64,000 bases of DNA from Sphingopyxis sp. H115 (GTDB taxonomy: Bacteria; Pseudomonadota; Alphaproteobacteria; Sphingomonadales; Sphingomonadaceae). The notes under the pieces were generated by a model. The model made no database searches. It had not been told where the DNA came from and saw nothing but the letters and a program-made list of their open reading frames with translations. The stretch's first letter is position 1, and every line of letters starts with the position of its first letter. The position numbers were made by a program, and so were the translations under genes. Where the stretch lies: the NCBI RefSeq assembly GCF_001468465.1, contig NZ_LNSA01000016.1, positions 1 through 64,000 on the forward strand. The letters are read 5' to 3'. This document shows, in pieces, positions 38,583 to 47,785 of this stretch.

Positions 38583-39710
38583 ATGAAGCCCGAATTGACT
38601 CTGACCGCCCGATCGACATGGCGCGACCCGGTGCCGGAAAAGCCGGTGGGGCCGGGCCGTGCATTCTGGGCCGCGATTATCGCGGTGGTCGCGGTCGCCT
38701 GTCTCGCCTTCCTGCTGTCGAGCGGACAGCTTCGCGCACCGGCTGTCTTTGGGCCTTACAGCGTGTCGGTCCCGCTTGATTTCAAGGCTTATGACCCCGA
38801 ACGCTGGGCGATCATGAACGCCGAGGATTATGAGGCGGCGCTGAAGATCGATCCGACGCTGCCCGATCCGGCAAGCGTGGATTATGGCGATGCGACCGCG
38901 ATGCCCCCGGACGACCCCGCGCTTCTGCGCGAGGAAGCCTTTGTGGGGCCGCCCGCAAAACCCTATATTTTCCGGGGACTGACTGCGCTCGACCGCGAAC
39001 GGGCGCATTATTGCCTGACCGCCGCCATCTATTATGAAGCGGCGTCGGAAACCGACGACGGGATGCGCGGCGTCGCGCAGACGGTCATCAATCGCGTCCG
39101 CCACCCGAGTTTTCCAAACACCGTATGCGGCGTCGTTTTCCAGGGGTCGCAGCGCGCCGGCGTGTGCCAATTCACCTTCAGCTGCGACGGCGCGATGGCG
39201 CGCGCGCCCGAGCGGCGAAACTGGCTGCGCGCAAGCCGCGTTGCCTCGGCGGCGCTTGGCGGCTTTGTCTTTCCGAAGGTCGGGCTTGCCACCCATTATC
39301 ACACGCAGGCGATCTGGCCGCGCTGGGGCAAGAGCCTGGTGATGACCAACATCGTCGGCGCGCATATCTTTCACCGCTGGCGCGGGCGCTGGGGGATGCC
39401 CGACGCGTTTCGCGCGCCCTATCCGGGCCGCGAGCCGGTCCCCGGCCCCTATCTGCCGATAGCGCAACAGCTTGCCATTCTGAAGGGTCAGGGCCTTACC
39501 CCCGGCGCCGGCCCGGCCCCGATGCTCGCGGGCCCCGCCGCGCCGCTGCCCGACGCCGGTCCGGCACCACTGCCCGGGGCGATGACGCCTGCCGTAACGC
39601 CCACGCCCGCCCCGCCGCCGGTCGCCGCGCCGACCTACACCGACCCGCGGCTCAACCAGTCGGGCCGGATCCGCGAAGAATTCAGCAAGAGCGGGGAGTG
39701 GAAAGGCTGA
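38583..39710 (+). CDS. SleB-like cell wall hydrolase
   Basis: A 375-residue membrane-anchored protein. One N-terminal membrane segment (about 28-47) is followed by a linker and a Hydrolase_2/SleB domain at about 140-285: TAAIYYEAASETDDGMRGVA with the catalytic Glu152, QTVINRVRHPSFPNTVCGVV, and GVCQFTFSCDG. The C-terminal 90 residues are proline/alanine rich. SleB-type enzymes are lytic transglycosylase-like hydrolases of peptidoglycan; outside spore formers they help cell-wall turnover. It diverges from rimP. The ATG at 38583 lies close after GGAATG and gives a normal anchor. Confidence 0.9.
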   Translation: MKPELTLTARSTWRDPVPEKPVGPGRAFWAAIIAVVAVACLAFLLSSGQLRAPAVFGPYSVSVPLDFKAYDPERWAIMNAEDYEAALKIDPTLPDPASVDYGDATAMPPDDPALLREEAFVGPPAKPYIFRGLTALDRERAHYCLTAAIYYEAASETDDGMRGVAQTVINRVRHPSFPNTVCGVVFQGSQRAGVCQFTFSCDGAMARAPERRNWLRASRVASAALGGFVFPKVGLATHYHTQAIWPRWGKSLVMTNIVGAHIFHRWRGRWGMPDAFRAPYPGREPVPGPYLPIAQQLAILKGQGLTPGAGPAPMLAGPAAPLPDAGPAPLPGAMTPAVTPTPAPPPVAAPTYTDPRLNQSGRIREEFSKSGEWKG

Positions 39711-39753
39711 GCCTTTCGGCCTAGGCTCCCCCGCATCTTCAGGGGAGGCCATC

Positions 39754-40140
39754 ATGGGACATGTCAAAGGCATCGGTGGACTGTTTTTCCGGGCGCGCGA
39801 TCCCGAGGCGCTCGCCGCCTGGTATCGCGAACGGCTGGGCGTCGGCGGCGGGTGCAACGCCGACGACAGCGTGCCGCCGAACGAGTGGGTCTGGAACGTT
39901 ACCGCTGGACCGCTGGTCTTTTCGCCGTTCAAGGCCGACACCGACTATTTCGCCGCCGACCGTCAGTTCATGATCAACCTGCGCGTCGATGATCTCGACG
40001 CCGTGCTGGCCCCGTTTCGCGAGGCCGGCAGCGAAATCATCACCAAGGCCGAATGGGACGATCCGGCGATCGGCCGCTTCGCGCGCGTCCACGACCCCGA
40101 AGGCAATCCGATCGAGCTTTGGGAGCCGCCGGAAAGCTGA
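39754..40140 (+). CDS. VOC/glyoxalase family protein
   Basis: A 128-residue vicinal-oxygen-chelate fold protein. Two babbab modules are visible: GIGGLFFRARDPEALAAWYR to LVFSPFKADTDYF and FMINLRVDDLDAVLAPFREA to ARVHDPEGNPIELWEPPES. Metal-ligand candidates are a His early in the first module (HVKGIGG is unusual) and the Glu in NPIELWEP. The substrate is unknown; members include glyoxalases, dioxygenases and resistance proteins. An AGGGGAGGCC ribosome-binding site precedes the ATG. It follows the SleB-like gene by 43 bases on the same strand. Confidence 0.82.
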   Translation: MGHVKGIGGLFFRARDPEALAAWYRERLGVGGGCNADDSVPPNEWVWNVTAGPLVFSPFKADTDYFAADRQFMINLRVDDLDAVLAPFREAGSEIITKAEWDDPAIGRFARVHDPEGNPIELWEPPES

Positions 40141-40198
40141 TGCTCTTGTCTGACTAAAGCCAAACGCGGCACCGGCCTTCCGCGGCAGGCAAAGAATA

Positions 40199-41911
40199 TT
40201 ACCTGCCTTGGCTGCGCCAGCGCTTGACCACGCGCTCCAGGATTTCGACCTCGCCGCCGGTTTCGCGCCACAGCTTCGAAAAGAGCGGATCGCTCGACGC
40301 CGGCCGCTTTTCCTCTTCCAGTGTGTCGAGATAGACGCGGATCGGGATCGACACGCCCTCGCCGCAGACGATGCATTCGCGGTTGCGCAGCGCCGGGATC
40401 GAATCGATGAAGCCGCGCGCGCCTTCGGGCATCGCCGCCTTCACGAAATGCTGGTCGCGCTCGTTGTTGAGGCGCATCGAGATAATCGTGCCGCACTGCG
40501 ACAGCACGCCTTCGGCAAGATCCGACGGGCGCTGGGTGATGAGCCCCAGCGAAACGCCATATTTGCGGCCTTCCTTGGCAATCCGCTCGAGGATCTTGCG
40601 CACCGCCTGCCCGGTCCCGATGTCCTTCGAGGGGATATAGCGGTGCGCTTCTTCGCAGACGAGCAGGATCGGGCGCTGCGGTTCGCCGCGCGACCAGATC
40701 GCATAGTCGAAGGTCAGGCGCGACAGGACCGCGACGACGACCCCCGTGATGTCCGACGGCACACCCGACACATCGATTATCGAAATCGGCCGGCCGTCCG
40801 ACGGCAGGCGGAAAATCTTGCCGAGGAAATTCGCCATGGTGTCGGCGACAAGCATGCCCGAGAACATGAAATTATAGCGCGGGTCGGCGCGCATTTCCTC
40901 GATCTTGCCCTTGATGCGCATGAAGGGCGCCGACGAAGTCGCCTTGTCGAGCTTGCCCATCTCGTTCTGCAGGATGTTGAGCAGGTCGGAGAGCAGATAG
41001 GGGATCGGCGAGTCGACCGTGATCTTGCTCATGCCTTCGGCGAGCCGGTTCTTGGTCCGCGCCTGCAGCAGGCAGCGCGCGAGCACGTCGCAGTCGGCCT
41101 GTCGATCGCGGCCCTCCGCGGTAATGAAGACCTCGCAATGTTCCTCGAAATTCATCAGCCAATAGGGCATCGCCAGATTGTCGACGTCGAACAGCGCGCC
41201 GGTACCCTTGAAGGCAGCCGAATATTCGCCGTGCGGGTCGATCATCACGATATGGCCCTGCGGCGCGAGTTCGCAGATTTTGTGCAGGATCAGCGCGGCG
41301 CTGGTCGATTTACCCGTACCGGTCGAACCAAGCAGCGCGAAATGCTTTCCGAGCATCGCATCGACATAGAGCGAACCGCGAATATCCTTGGTCGGATAGA
41401 CGGTGCCGATTTCGACATGCGCGCGTTCGTCGGCGGCGTATATCTGTTTGAGATCGGCGCTGGTCGCGGCGAAAACCTGGCTACCCGGAATCGGATAGCG
41501 GGTCACGCCGCGCCGGAAATTATGGATACGCCCCGTGATCTTTTCCTCTTCGCCTTCGCCGAGGAAATCGATCGTTGCGACGATCAGGCCTTCGCCGCGC
41601 TCGTGCAGTTGCTGGTCGCGGATACTTGCGATCAGCCAGACATTGCCGACCCGCACCTTGACCTGCGCGCCGACCTGTCCCGCCATCGCCACGGCGGCGT
41701 CGCTGGATGTCGACAATTTGCCGATCGTCTCGGCATCGAGCAAGATACGCGACGCCGATCCCGAAATGTCGATTACTTCGCCGATCATCAGGTCGTCGCG
41801 ATGATGCGTGGTGACCGGCGCGACCGGCGCCGCGATGCCTCCACCCGCAAGCCGAACATGCTGTACCGCTGTCGAATCCCCGGCGTTCAAGCCGCCGCCC
41901 TGCATATCCAT
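40199..41911 (-). CDS. HerA-like ATP-binding protein (DUF87 family)
   Basis: A 570-residue FtsK/HerA superfamily ATPase. An N-terminal HAS-barrel-like domain (about 40-185) is followed by Walker A FALLGSTGTGKSTSA (G195-S202), Walker B QRPILLVCEEAHRYIP, a sensor-like LGLITQRPSDLAEGVLSQCG and an arginine-finger-like region near RLNNERDQHF. This is the HerA/DUF87 pattern of hexameric DNA pumps. No NurA nuclease, Sir2 or other usual partner is next to it; the neighbour upstream is a TIGR02186 gene 70 bases away. The ATG at 41911 is chosen because the barrel domain follows at normal distance. Role in DNA processing is inferred from the family only. Confidence 0.85.
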   Translation of the reverse strand: MDMQGGGLNAGDSTAVQHVRLAGGGIAAPVAPVTTHHRDDLMIGEVIDISGSASRILLDAETIGKLSTSSDAAVAMAGQVGAQVKVRVGNVWLIASIRDQQLHERGEGLIVATIDFLGEGEEEKITGRIHNFRRGVTRYPIPGSQVFAATSADLKQIYAADERAHVEIGTVYPTKDIRGSLYVDAMLGKHFALLGSTGTGKSTSAALILHKICELAPQGHIVMIDPHGEYSAAFKGTGALFDVDNLAMPYWLMNFEEHCEVFITAEGRDRQADCDVLARCLLQARTKNRLAEGMSKITVDSPIPYLLSDLLNILQNEMGKLDKATSSAPFMRIKGKIEEMRADPRYNFMFSGMLVADTMANFLGKIFRLPSDGRPISIIDVSGVPSDITGVVVAVLSRLTFDYAIWSRGEPQRPILLVCEEAHRYIPSKDIGTGQAVRKILERIAKEGRKYGVSLGLITQRPSDLAEGVLSQCGTIISMRLNNERDQHFVKAAMPEGARGFIDSIPALRNRECIVCGEGVSIPIRVYLDTLEEEKRPASSDPLFSKLWRETGGEVEILERVVKRWRSQGR

Positions 41912-41981
41912 CAATTTGCCCCGCCTATCATGGTCCCGGGCGCCGGTATCGCAGCTGAGGGTAAATATAGGCTGAAGGCGG

Positions 41982-42755
41982 TCAGCGCCGGCGGAATATG
42001 GCCGATGCACCATAACCGAGCACGAGCGACAGAAGCACCGCGCTCAGCCCATACAGAAAGCCGTGGCGCTCCGCCGCGAGCGCGACGAAACGCTCGAAGC
42101 CGGCCTTGCGGATCTGGACATCGCGCGAGGCGACCGCAAGCACGCGGCCCCGGCTGATCAGATAGGTTTCGGCGCGATAGGTGCCGACAGGAACGCGCGC
42201 CGGAACGGGAATGCGCGCGCGATAGAGCACGCCCTCGGTGATTTCGACCGCCGCCGGATTCTCATAGAACAGCCCGATCCGCCGATAGAGGTCGGTCAGC
42301 CCCGCCTCGAACCGCTCGAGTTTCTTCGCTTCGGAAAATCCGCTGGGCGACATCGACAGGTTGGCAAGCCCAAGTTCGAAGATCGCGGCGGTGCGCTCAT
42401 CGACGATCTTGTCGATGGGGCGCGACGAACCGATCGCGTAAAATCCTGGCGAGGTGCGCAGGCGCAAGCTGTTCGCATTGACCCATATTCCTGCGACGCG
42501 CCGCTTTTCGCGCAGGATGATCGGCCGCACCGGCCCCTTCAGCACGACCACGATATCGGCGCGGTCGTTGGGAAGCCGCTGCCCGGGATAAAGGATCGCC
42601 CCGAACAGCAGCAATTCCTCGCCCGTAAAGCTGTACTGGATGTCGATGGCGCGGCTCGATACGTCGGGGACCAATCGCGGATCGGCCGCGTGCGCCGCGG
42701 TCGCCGGCAGCAGCGCCAGCGCGAGCCCGAGGATCAAGGCGCGCACTACGATCAC
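41982..42755 (-). CDS. TIGR02186 family membrane-anchored protein
   Basis: A 257-residue protein with a signal peptide (MIVVRALILGLALALLPATA), a periplasmic beta-rich domain and one C-terminal membrane segment (GFLYGLSAVLLSLVLGYGAS). The segments RLVPDVSSRAIDIQYSFTGE, ELLLFGAILYPG, DIVVVLKGPVRPIILREKRR and VAGIWVNANSLRLRTSPGFY are the pattern of the alphaproteobacterial TIGR02186 family. Function is unknown. It overlaps the TauE/SafE-family permease gene by four bases, so the two are coupled; members of both families are often paired, suggesting a role in sulfur anion export. Confidence 0.85.
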   Translation of the reverse strand: MIVVRALILGLALALLPATAAHAADPRLVPDVSSRAIDIQYSFTGEELLLFGAILYPGQRLPNDRADIVVVLKGPVRPIILREKRRVAGIWVNANSLRLRTSPGFYAIGSSRPIDKIVDERTAAIFELGLANLSMSPSGFSEAKKLERFEAGLTDLYRRIGLFYENPAAVEITEGVLYRARIPVPARVPVGTYRAETYLISRGRVLAVASRDVQIRKAGFERFVALAAERHGFLYGLSAVLLSLVLGYGASAIFRRR

Positions 42756-43660
42756 TGGACCGTGTAGATTTCATCGGGACGGATGAAGAGATCGACCGCC
42801 ATACGCAGCGCGACAAGCAACACGATCACGGCGAGCGCCATGCGCAGATATTCGGGCTTCACCTTTTGCGCAAAGCGGGCGCCGAATTGCGCGCCGGTGA
42901 CGCTGCCGAGCAGCAGCAGCCCCGCAAGCACGATATCGACTGCGCCCGTCGTCATGGCATGGACCATCGTCGTCGCGATAGTCACGAACAGGATCTGGAA
43001 CAGCGACGTGCCGACGACCACCTGCGTCCCCATGCCCAGCAGATAGAGCATCGCGGGAACCATGATGAAGCCGCCGCCGACACCCAGCAGCATCGTCAGA
43101 ACGCCGACCGCCATGCCCAGCAAGAGTGGCGCGAGCGGGGAGATATAGAGCCCCGACCGATAGAAACGCCAGCGCATCGGAAGGTTGGCAACCATCGGAT
43201 GATGGCGCCGCTTGCGGGCCGGCGCCGGCAAGCCCGCGCGCGCCGCGCGCAACGCTGTCCATGCCTCGCGCGCCATCAGTCCGCCGACGGATCCGAGCAG
43301 CGCGACATAGAGGATGTTGATCACGGTATCGATCTGCCCCCAGGCGGCCAGCAGTTCGAACAAGGCGGCGCCGAGCAGCGAACCGAGCAGCCCTCCGGCA
43401 ACGAGCACCCAGCCCATGCGCAGGTCGACCCCGCCGCGTTCGAGATGCGCGAGCGCGCCCGACACGCTGGCGCCCGTCACCTGAGTCGCGGCCGATGCCG
43501 CCGCGACCGTGGGCGGGATACCGTAAAAGATCAGCAGCGGCGTGGTCAGGAAACCGCCGCCGACGCCGAACATGCCCGACAGGAATCCGACGCCGCCGCC
43601 AAGCAGCACGATGACCAGCGCGTTGACCGACAAATTGGCGACGGGAAGGTAAAGATCCAT
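42752..43660 (-). CDS. Sulfite exporter TauE/SafE family protein
   Basis: A 302-residue integral membrane protein with about eight hydrophobic segments. The two TauE repeats are visible as GGGVGFLSGMFGVGGGFLTT near residue 20 and VGVLTMLLGVGGGFIMVPAM near 190, each with the GVGGG signature. Family members export sulfite, sulfoacetate or other organosulfur anions. A basic stretch (PAPARKRRHH) in the middle loop marks the cytosolic side. It is the first gene of a two-gene unit with the TIGR02186 gene; the next gene upstream is on the same strand but 103 bases away. Confidence 0.9.
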   Translation of the reverse strand: MDLYLPVANLSVNALVIVLLGGGVGFLSGMFGVGGGFLTTPLLIFYGIPPTVAAASAATQVTGASVSGALAHLERGGVDLRMGWVLVAGGLLGSLLGAALFELLAAWGQIDTVINILYVALLGSVGGLMAREAWTALRAARAGLPAPARKRRHHPMVANLPMRWRFYRSGLYISPLAPLLLGMAVGVLTMLLGVGGGFIMVPAMLYLLGMGTQVVVGTSLFQILFVTIATTMVHAMTTGAVDIVLAGLLLLGSVTGAQFGARFAQKVKPEYLRMALAVIVLLVALRMAVDLFIRPDEIYTVQ

Positions 43661-43763
43661 GGGCTCCGAACGACCTAGGCGGCGCCGAACGGCCCCGATT
43701 CCAAGGACCCTAGACGATTTTGTCGAAGCGGGGAATCGTTGCTGCGGCTATTTTCTTCGCGGG

Positions 43764-44933
43764 TCAGAAGTCGGTGGCGAGCGTCAGGGCCAGCCCGCTT
43801 TCGGGACGCGCGTCGCCCGCGACGCGCTGCCGCCAGTCGAGCGCCACCCGGCTCCCTTCGCCGACGTCGGGAAGGCGAAGCGTCAGCCGGGGCCCTACAT
43901 CGACGCGCGTCGCGCCGGGCTGCGCGGCGCCCGCCGCCAGCGCGCCGAGCCGCAACGGCGCATTGTCATCGGGTCCAAGGCGGCGGTCGACCACGATCGC
44001 GCCATCGACGAAACCGTCGCGCCGCCGCGCGCCGACGACCCCCGCCTGCCCATAGGCATCGAGGCGGAAGCCGCCGGGAAGCGCAACGTCGCCGACCCCG
44101 CCGCTGACCATCACGGCGAACGCGCTCCGCCCCTCTTTCCCGGCCGCAATCCTGCGTTCGACAGCCAGGTCGATCGGAAGCCGCGGCAACGGCGCAAAGG
44201 CAAGTCCTAGGGTAATTTCGCGCTGTTCGGTCTGGCGCATCGCCATCGTCGCCCTGCCATAGGCCCGCACACGGCCGGTATCGCCAAAGCCATAGGCCAG
44301 CCGCAGCCCGGCCTGACTGCCGCCCAGCTGGCTAGCTGCCGCAATGCCGTCGGGTAGCGGCTGGTCGCCGCCATGGACATAGGCCCATCCACCAAGCGAC
44401 CATCCGGCGAGCTGACGGCGAATCCAGAAGGGTTTGCCCTGCCCCGGTTCGGCGCGCGCAGCGGCCGGAGTGCGCAACCACATGGGCTCGCCGGCCGCGA
44501 CCGCCGATCGCGCCGCCCGCCCGGATATCGCGGGCAATAGGCGCGCCATCAGCGCAAGGCGAAGGCCGTGCCGGTCCGCACCGAAGCCCCCACCCGTCGC
44601 CCCGGACAGCTGCACTTCCGATGCCGCTTGGCCCAAGGCGAAGCGGCTATCGGCTCGCGGCAGCGCCACAACGCCCGCGGTCCCTTCGCTTTGGCGCGCA
44701 GGCACCACAGGGGGCGCAAACCCGGCGCCGTTCGCCCGCCCGTTCGCCGGCGGGACCTCACTTGCCGCGAAGGGAAAGGGCATCGACCAGGGGCTCGTCG
44801 CCTCAGCGGGCGGCGGGGGCACGGCCGGGCTCCAGGCCATCAGGACACGCAGCGATATCCAGCCGCCCACGCACAGGATCAGGAACCGCAGCGCCCCCGC
44901 CTCGCGCTGTATCGCGGACCGGCGCACCATCAT
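43764..44933 (-). CDS. NfrA C-terminal-like outer-membrane protein, short form
   Basis: A 389-residue protein with one N-terminal membrane segment (ALRFLILCVGGWISLRVLMA), a Pro/Ala-rich linker of about 90 residues and a C-terminal half of alternating beta strands: LAGWSLGGWAYVHGG, AGLRLAYGFGDTGRVRAYGR, LPIDLAVERRIAAGKEGRSA, FRLDAYGQAGVVGARRRDGF and LALTLATDF at the end with terminal Phe. This strand pattern resembles the C-terminal domain of bacteriophage N4 adsorption protein A. It overlaps the upstream NfrB-like glycosyltransferase gene by four bases (ATGA), so the two work together. Full NfrA has TPR repeats that are absent here. The assignment is by pattern and context. Confidence 0.5.
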   Translation of the reverse strand: MMVRRSAIQREAGALRFLILCVGGWISLRVLMAWSPAVPPPPAEATSPWSMPFPFAASEVPPANGRANGAGFAPPVVPARQSEGTAGVVALPRADSRFALGQAASEVQLSGATGGGFGADRHGLRLALMARLLPAISGRAARSAVAAGEPMWLRTPAAARAEPGQGKPFWIRRQLAGWSLGGWAYVHGGDQPLPDGIAAASQLGGSQAGLRLAYGFGDTGRVRAYGRATMAMRQTEQREITLGLAFAPLPRLPIDLAVERRIAAGKEGRSAFAVMVSGGVGDVALPGGFRLDAYGQAGVVGARRRDGFVDGAIVVDRRLGPDDNAPLRLGALAAGAAQPGATRVDVGPRLTLRLPDVGEGSRVALDWRQRVAGDARPESGLALTLATDF

Positions 44934-46354
44934 CGGGGCGACACCGGCAGGGTGGCGGGCTTCGCGGCCACGTCGCTTTCGATATGATCGGTCTTGTCCC
45001 ACACCACTTCGCCCGACCGCAAGATGCGCCAATAGATCGCCATCGCACGCCGCGCCGCGAGCATTGCGATGATGTTGGCGACAAAGGCGCGCGGCAACGC
45101 CAGCCACGCTTGCCGCCAACCGTACCAGCGCGCGGTGAAATGGGCGCGCATTCCCAATCGCCAAAGCAGCAGAACCGCGTTGAGCGCGAGGAGGAGGCGC
45201 AGGCCTTCGCCGACCACCGCCGCCTCCCAGCCGAGCAGTGCCTGGCCCGCCCAGCCGATCGCCATGACGATCAATCCCGCATAAGCCGCCAGCAGCACCA
45301 GCGCGGCAAGCGGCGCACGCCGGTCGCGCCAGAGCATCCAGCGCGCAAGCCAATCCTGCCCGGCGGACCGCCCCGCGTCGTCGCGCCGCGATCCGGGCCA
45401 GCCGAGATGGTCCCAGCCCGCAAGTGCGATCCCCGCGACCCAGCGCGCCTTCTGCCGCACGGCGGCGTCGACGCTGTCCGGGAATAACCCCCGCGACACG
45501 ATAGGCGTCCCATTCGCGCCGATGGCCTGCATGAATTGCGAGCCAAGGCCATAGGTCCCGAGCAGCATCCCGACCTCATAATCTTCGGTCAGGCTGTCGC
45601 GTCGAAACGGATCGCCCCCACGTTCGATCGCGAGCAAGGCCAATGTATTGCGCGCAAGCGCACAGCCCACGCCGGCCGACGGCAACGGCATTCGCAGGCG
45701 CGACCGCACGACCAGTTCCTTGCCATGCGCCTCGGCAAATTCGTCACCATAATGACCGCCGACCCAATATGCTCCGCGCACAAGCCACGGAACCACGGGA
45801 ATCTGCACCATCGCATTGTCGGCCAGACCGATGCGATACAGCGCGAGTTCGTCGGGATGGACATGATCTTCGGCGTCGTGGAGGACAACCGCGGCAAAGC
45901 GCATGTCGCCGTTGCGTTCATCGTCGCAAAGGGCGGCCCACAGCCGGTTGAGATTGTCCCCCTTGGTCGTCGGGCCTTCGGCTTCGTGGATGACGAGGCG
46001 CAGCCGCGGGTCGCGCGCGATCAAGGGAGAAACGGCAAAAAGCGTCGCGGCGTCGTTGGGGTAACATCCCACATAGAGGATGAAATCCTCGTCCGCCCAG
46101 GCAGCGAGCGTCCGGCGCAGCATCGCCGGCAATACGCGAGCCTCGTCCCACGCGGGGACGAATATCGCCAGTGCGCCGGCGACGGGCGGCGTATCGGGAC
46201 GATCAGGCGGGCGCGACCTGCCGCTCGCCAGCCAGAAAGCGTCGAACAGCAAATCGTCGAGTCCGATCAACAGGATGCCGACCGATGCAAACAGCATCAG
46301 TTCGTGGCCGGCCCCATGCACCAGCCATTCCAGCCATGCAGTCGAAAGCTCCAC
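44930..46354 (-). CDS. NfrB-like membrane glycosyltransferase
   Basis: A 474-residue inner-membrane family 2 glycosyltransferase. One membrane segment at about 17-38 is followed by the GT-A domain: AIFVPAWDEARVLPAMLRRT, VLHDAEDHVHPDEL (DxD), GGHYGDEFAEAHGKELVVRS, PSAGVGCALARNTLALLAIE, RDSLTEDYEVGMLLGTYG (TED catalytic) and VRQKARWVAG (QxxRW), then three more membrane segments. The DEFAE-x2-GKELVVR and PSAGVG elements are characteristic of NfrB rather than of cellulose synthase. It lacks the C-terminal c-di-GMP-binding domain of E. coli NfrB. It probably polymerises a sugar and exports it with the downstream outer-membrane protein. It diverges from nhaA. Confidence 0.75.
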   Translation of the reverse strand: MELSTAWLEWLVHGAGHELMLFASVGILLIGLDDLLFDAFWLASGRSRPPDRPDTPPVAGALAIFVPAWDEARVLPAMLRRTLAAWADEDFILYVGCYPNDAATLFAVSPLIARDPRLRLVIHEAEGPTTKGDNLNRLWAALCDDERNGDMRFAAVVLHDAEDHVHPDELALYRIGLADNAMVQIPVVPWLVRGAYWVGGHYGDEFAEAHGKELVVRSRLRMPLPSAGVGCALARNTLALLAIERGGDPFRRDSLTEDYEVGMLLGTYGLGSQFMQAIGANGTPIVSRGLFPDSVDAAVRQKARWVAGIALAGWDHLGWPGSRRDDAGRSAGQDWLARWMLWRDRRAPLAALVLLAAYAGLIVMAIGWAGQALLGWEAAVVGEGLRLLLALNAVLLLWRLGMRAHFTARWYGWRQAWLALPRAFVANIIAMLAARRAMAIYWRILRSGEVVWDKTDHIESDVAAKPATLPVSPR

Positions 46355-46489
46355 CTGCTAGCCCCGCCCCCCGCCGTTGCGGCCCAATGCCCCTTGGCAA
46401 AGGGGTAATCCGCAAGGCAAATTTGTAAAGCGCGGCGCTTGTCGATAGGAACCCGCCATCCTTCACCACCACAAGGGAATTGGCCGATC

Positions 46490-47785
46490 GTGAACCGCAG
46501 TTTTCCGCCCCGTTCAGCGCTGCGCGACTTTCTGGAGAGCGAAAGCGCGGGAGGCATATTGCTGATTTTTGCAGCCATTTTGGCGATGATTGTCGCCAAT
46601 TCGTCGCTCGGCGATGCCTATGAACATGTCATCCACGCGGTGACCGGCCCGGTGCTGACCGACAAGCTGGGCCCGATGACGGTCCATCTGTGGATCAACG
46701 ACGGATTGATGGCGATATTTTTCCTGCTCGTCGGGCTGGAGATCAAGCGCGAGTTCGTCGACGGCCGACTCGCGAGCTGGGACCGGCGACGGCTGCCCTT
46801 CATCGCGGCGGCGGCGGGCATGGCGGTGCCGGCCGCGCTCTATATGCTCTTCGCGGGGAAAGAGCCGGGACTCGCGCAAGGTTGGGCGATCCCGGCAGCG
46901 ACCGACATCGCCTTTGCGATGGGGGTACTCGCGCTGCTCGGAAAGCGCGCGCCAACGTCGCTCAAGCTTTTCCTCGTCACGGTCGCGATCGTCGACGATA
47001 TGGGCGCGGTCGCGATTATCGCGCTTTTCTACACTGCGAAGATCAACATGGTCGCGCTCGGCGCGGCAGCCGCCATCCTTGCGCTGATGTTCGCGATGAA
47101 CCGCGCCGGGGTGAAGAGCCTCATCCTTTATCTCCTGATGTTCCTCCTCCTCTGGTATGCGATGCTGCTGTCGGGCGTCCATGCGACGATCGCGGGCGTG
47201 CTCGCCGCAATGATGATCCCCTTCGAACACACGCCCGGCGCGCCCGACAGCGCGACTTCGCCGCTGCACCAGCTCGAACATGCGCTGCATCCGTGGGTCG
47301 CCTTTGCAATTGTGCCGCTATTCGGCTTCGCCAATGCCGGCGTCGATCTCAGCGGATTGACCGCCGAACAGATTTTTGCACCGCTGCCGCTCGGCATCGC
47401 GGCGGGGCTGTTCCTCGGCAAGCAGATCGGCATTTTCGGCAGCGTCTGGCTTTCGGTCAAACTCGGCATCGCGGGCAAGCTGCGCGGCGCGACCTGGCTC
47501 CAGATCTACGGCGTCGCCATGCTGTGCGGTATCGGCTTCACGATGAGCCTGTTTATCGGCGGTCTCGCCTTCCCCGGCGATCCGACGCTCGTCGAGGAAG
47601 CGAAAATCGGTATCTTGATGGGATCGCTGGCGGCGGCGCTGGCCGGCTTTGCGGTGTTGCGCTTCGCTCCCGTCCATTCGCAGCATGACGCGATCGAAGG
47701 CGCGTCCGATGCCGAAATCAACGCCGATGGCGACGTGCGCGACATCTGCGACGGCGAGACGCCCGCGAGCGAGCGGCCAGCCTGA
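46490..47785 (+). CDS. nhaA: Na+/H+ antiporter NhaA
   Basis: A 431-residue inner-membrane antiporter with about 12 membrane segments, exchanging sodium for protons to control salt and pH. Landmarks are FLESESAGGILLIFAAILAM, WINDGLMAIFFLLVGLEIKR, PAATDIAFAMGVLALLGKRA, the paired aspartates in TVAIVDDMGAVAIIALFYT, and GIGFTMSLFIGGLAFPG. The start is taken as GTG at 46490 with an AAGGGAA ribosome-binding site 10 bases before it; an upstream TTG at 46439 would add 17 residues. The stop shares one base with the start of the DUF885 gene. The C-terminal 40 residues are an acidic extension. Confidence 0.93.
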   Translation: MNRSFPPRSALRDFLESESAGGILLIFAAILAMIVANSSLGDAYEHVIHAVTGPVLTDKLGPMTVHLWINDGLMAIFFLLVGLEIKREFVDGRLASWDRRRLPFIAAAAGMAVPAALYMLFAGKEPGLAQGWAIPAATDIAFAMGVLALLGKRAPTSLKLFLVTVAIVDDMGAVAIIALFYTAKINMVALGAAAAILALMFAMNRAGVKSLILYLLMFLLLWYAMLLSGVHATIAGVLAAMMIPFEHTPGAPDSATSPLHQLEHALHPWVAFAIVPLFGFANAGVDLSGLTAEQIFAPLPLGIAAGLFLGKQIGIFGSVWLSVKLGIAGKLRGATWLQIYGVAMLCGIGFTMSLFIGGLAFPGDPTLVEEAKIGILMGSLAAALAGFAVLRFAPVHSQHDAIEGASDAEINADGDVRDICDGETPASERPA

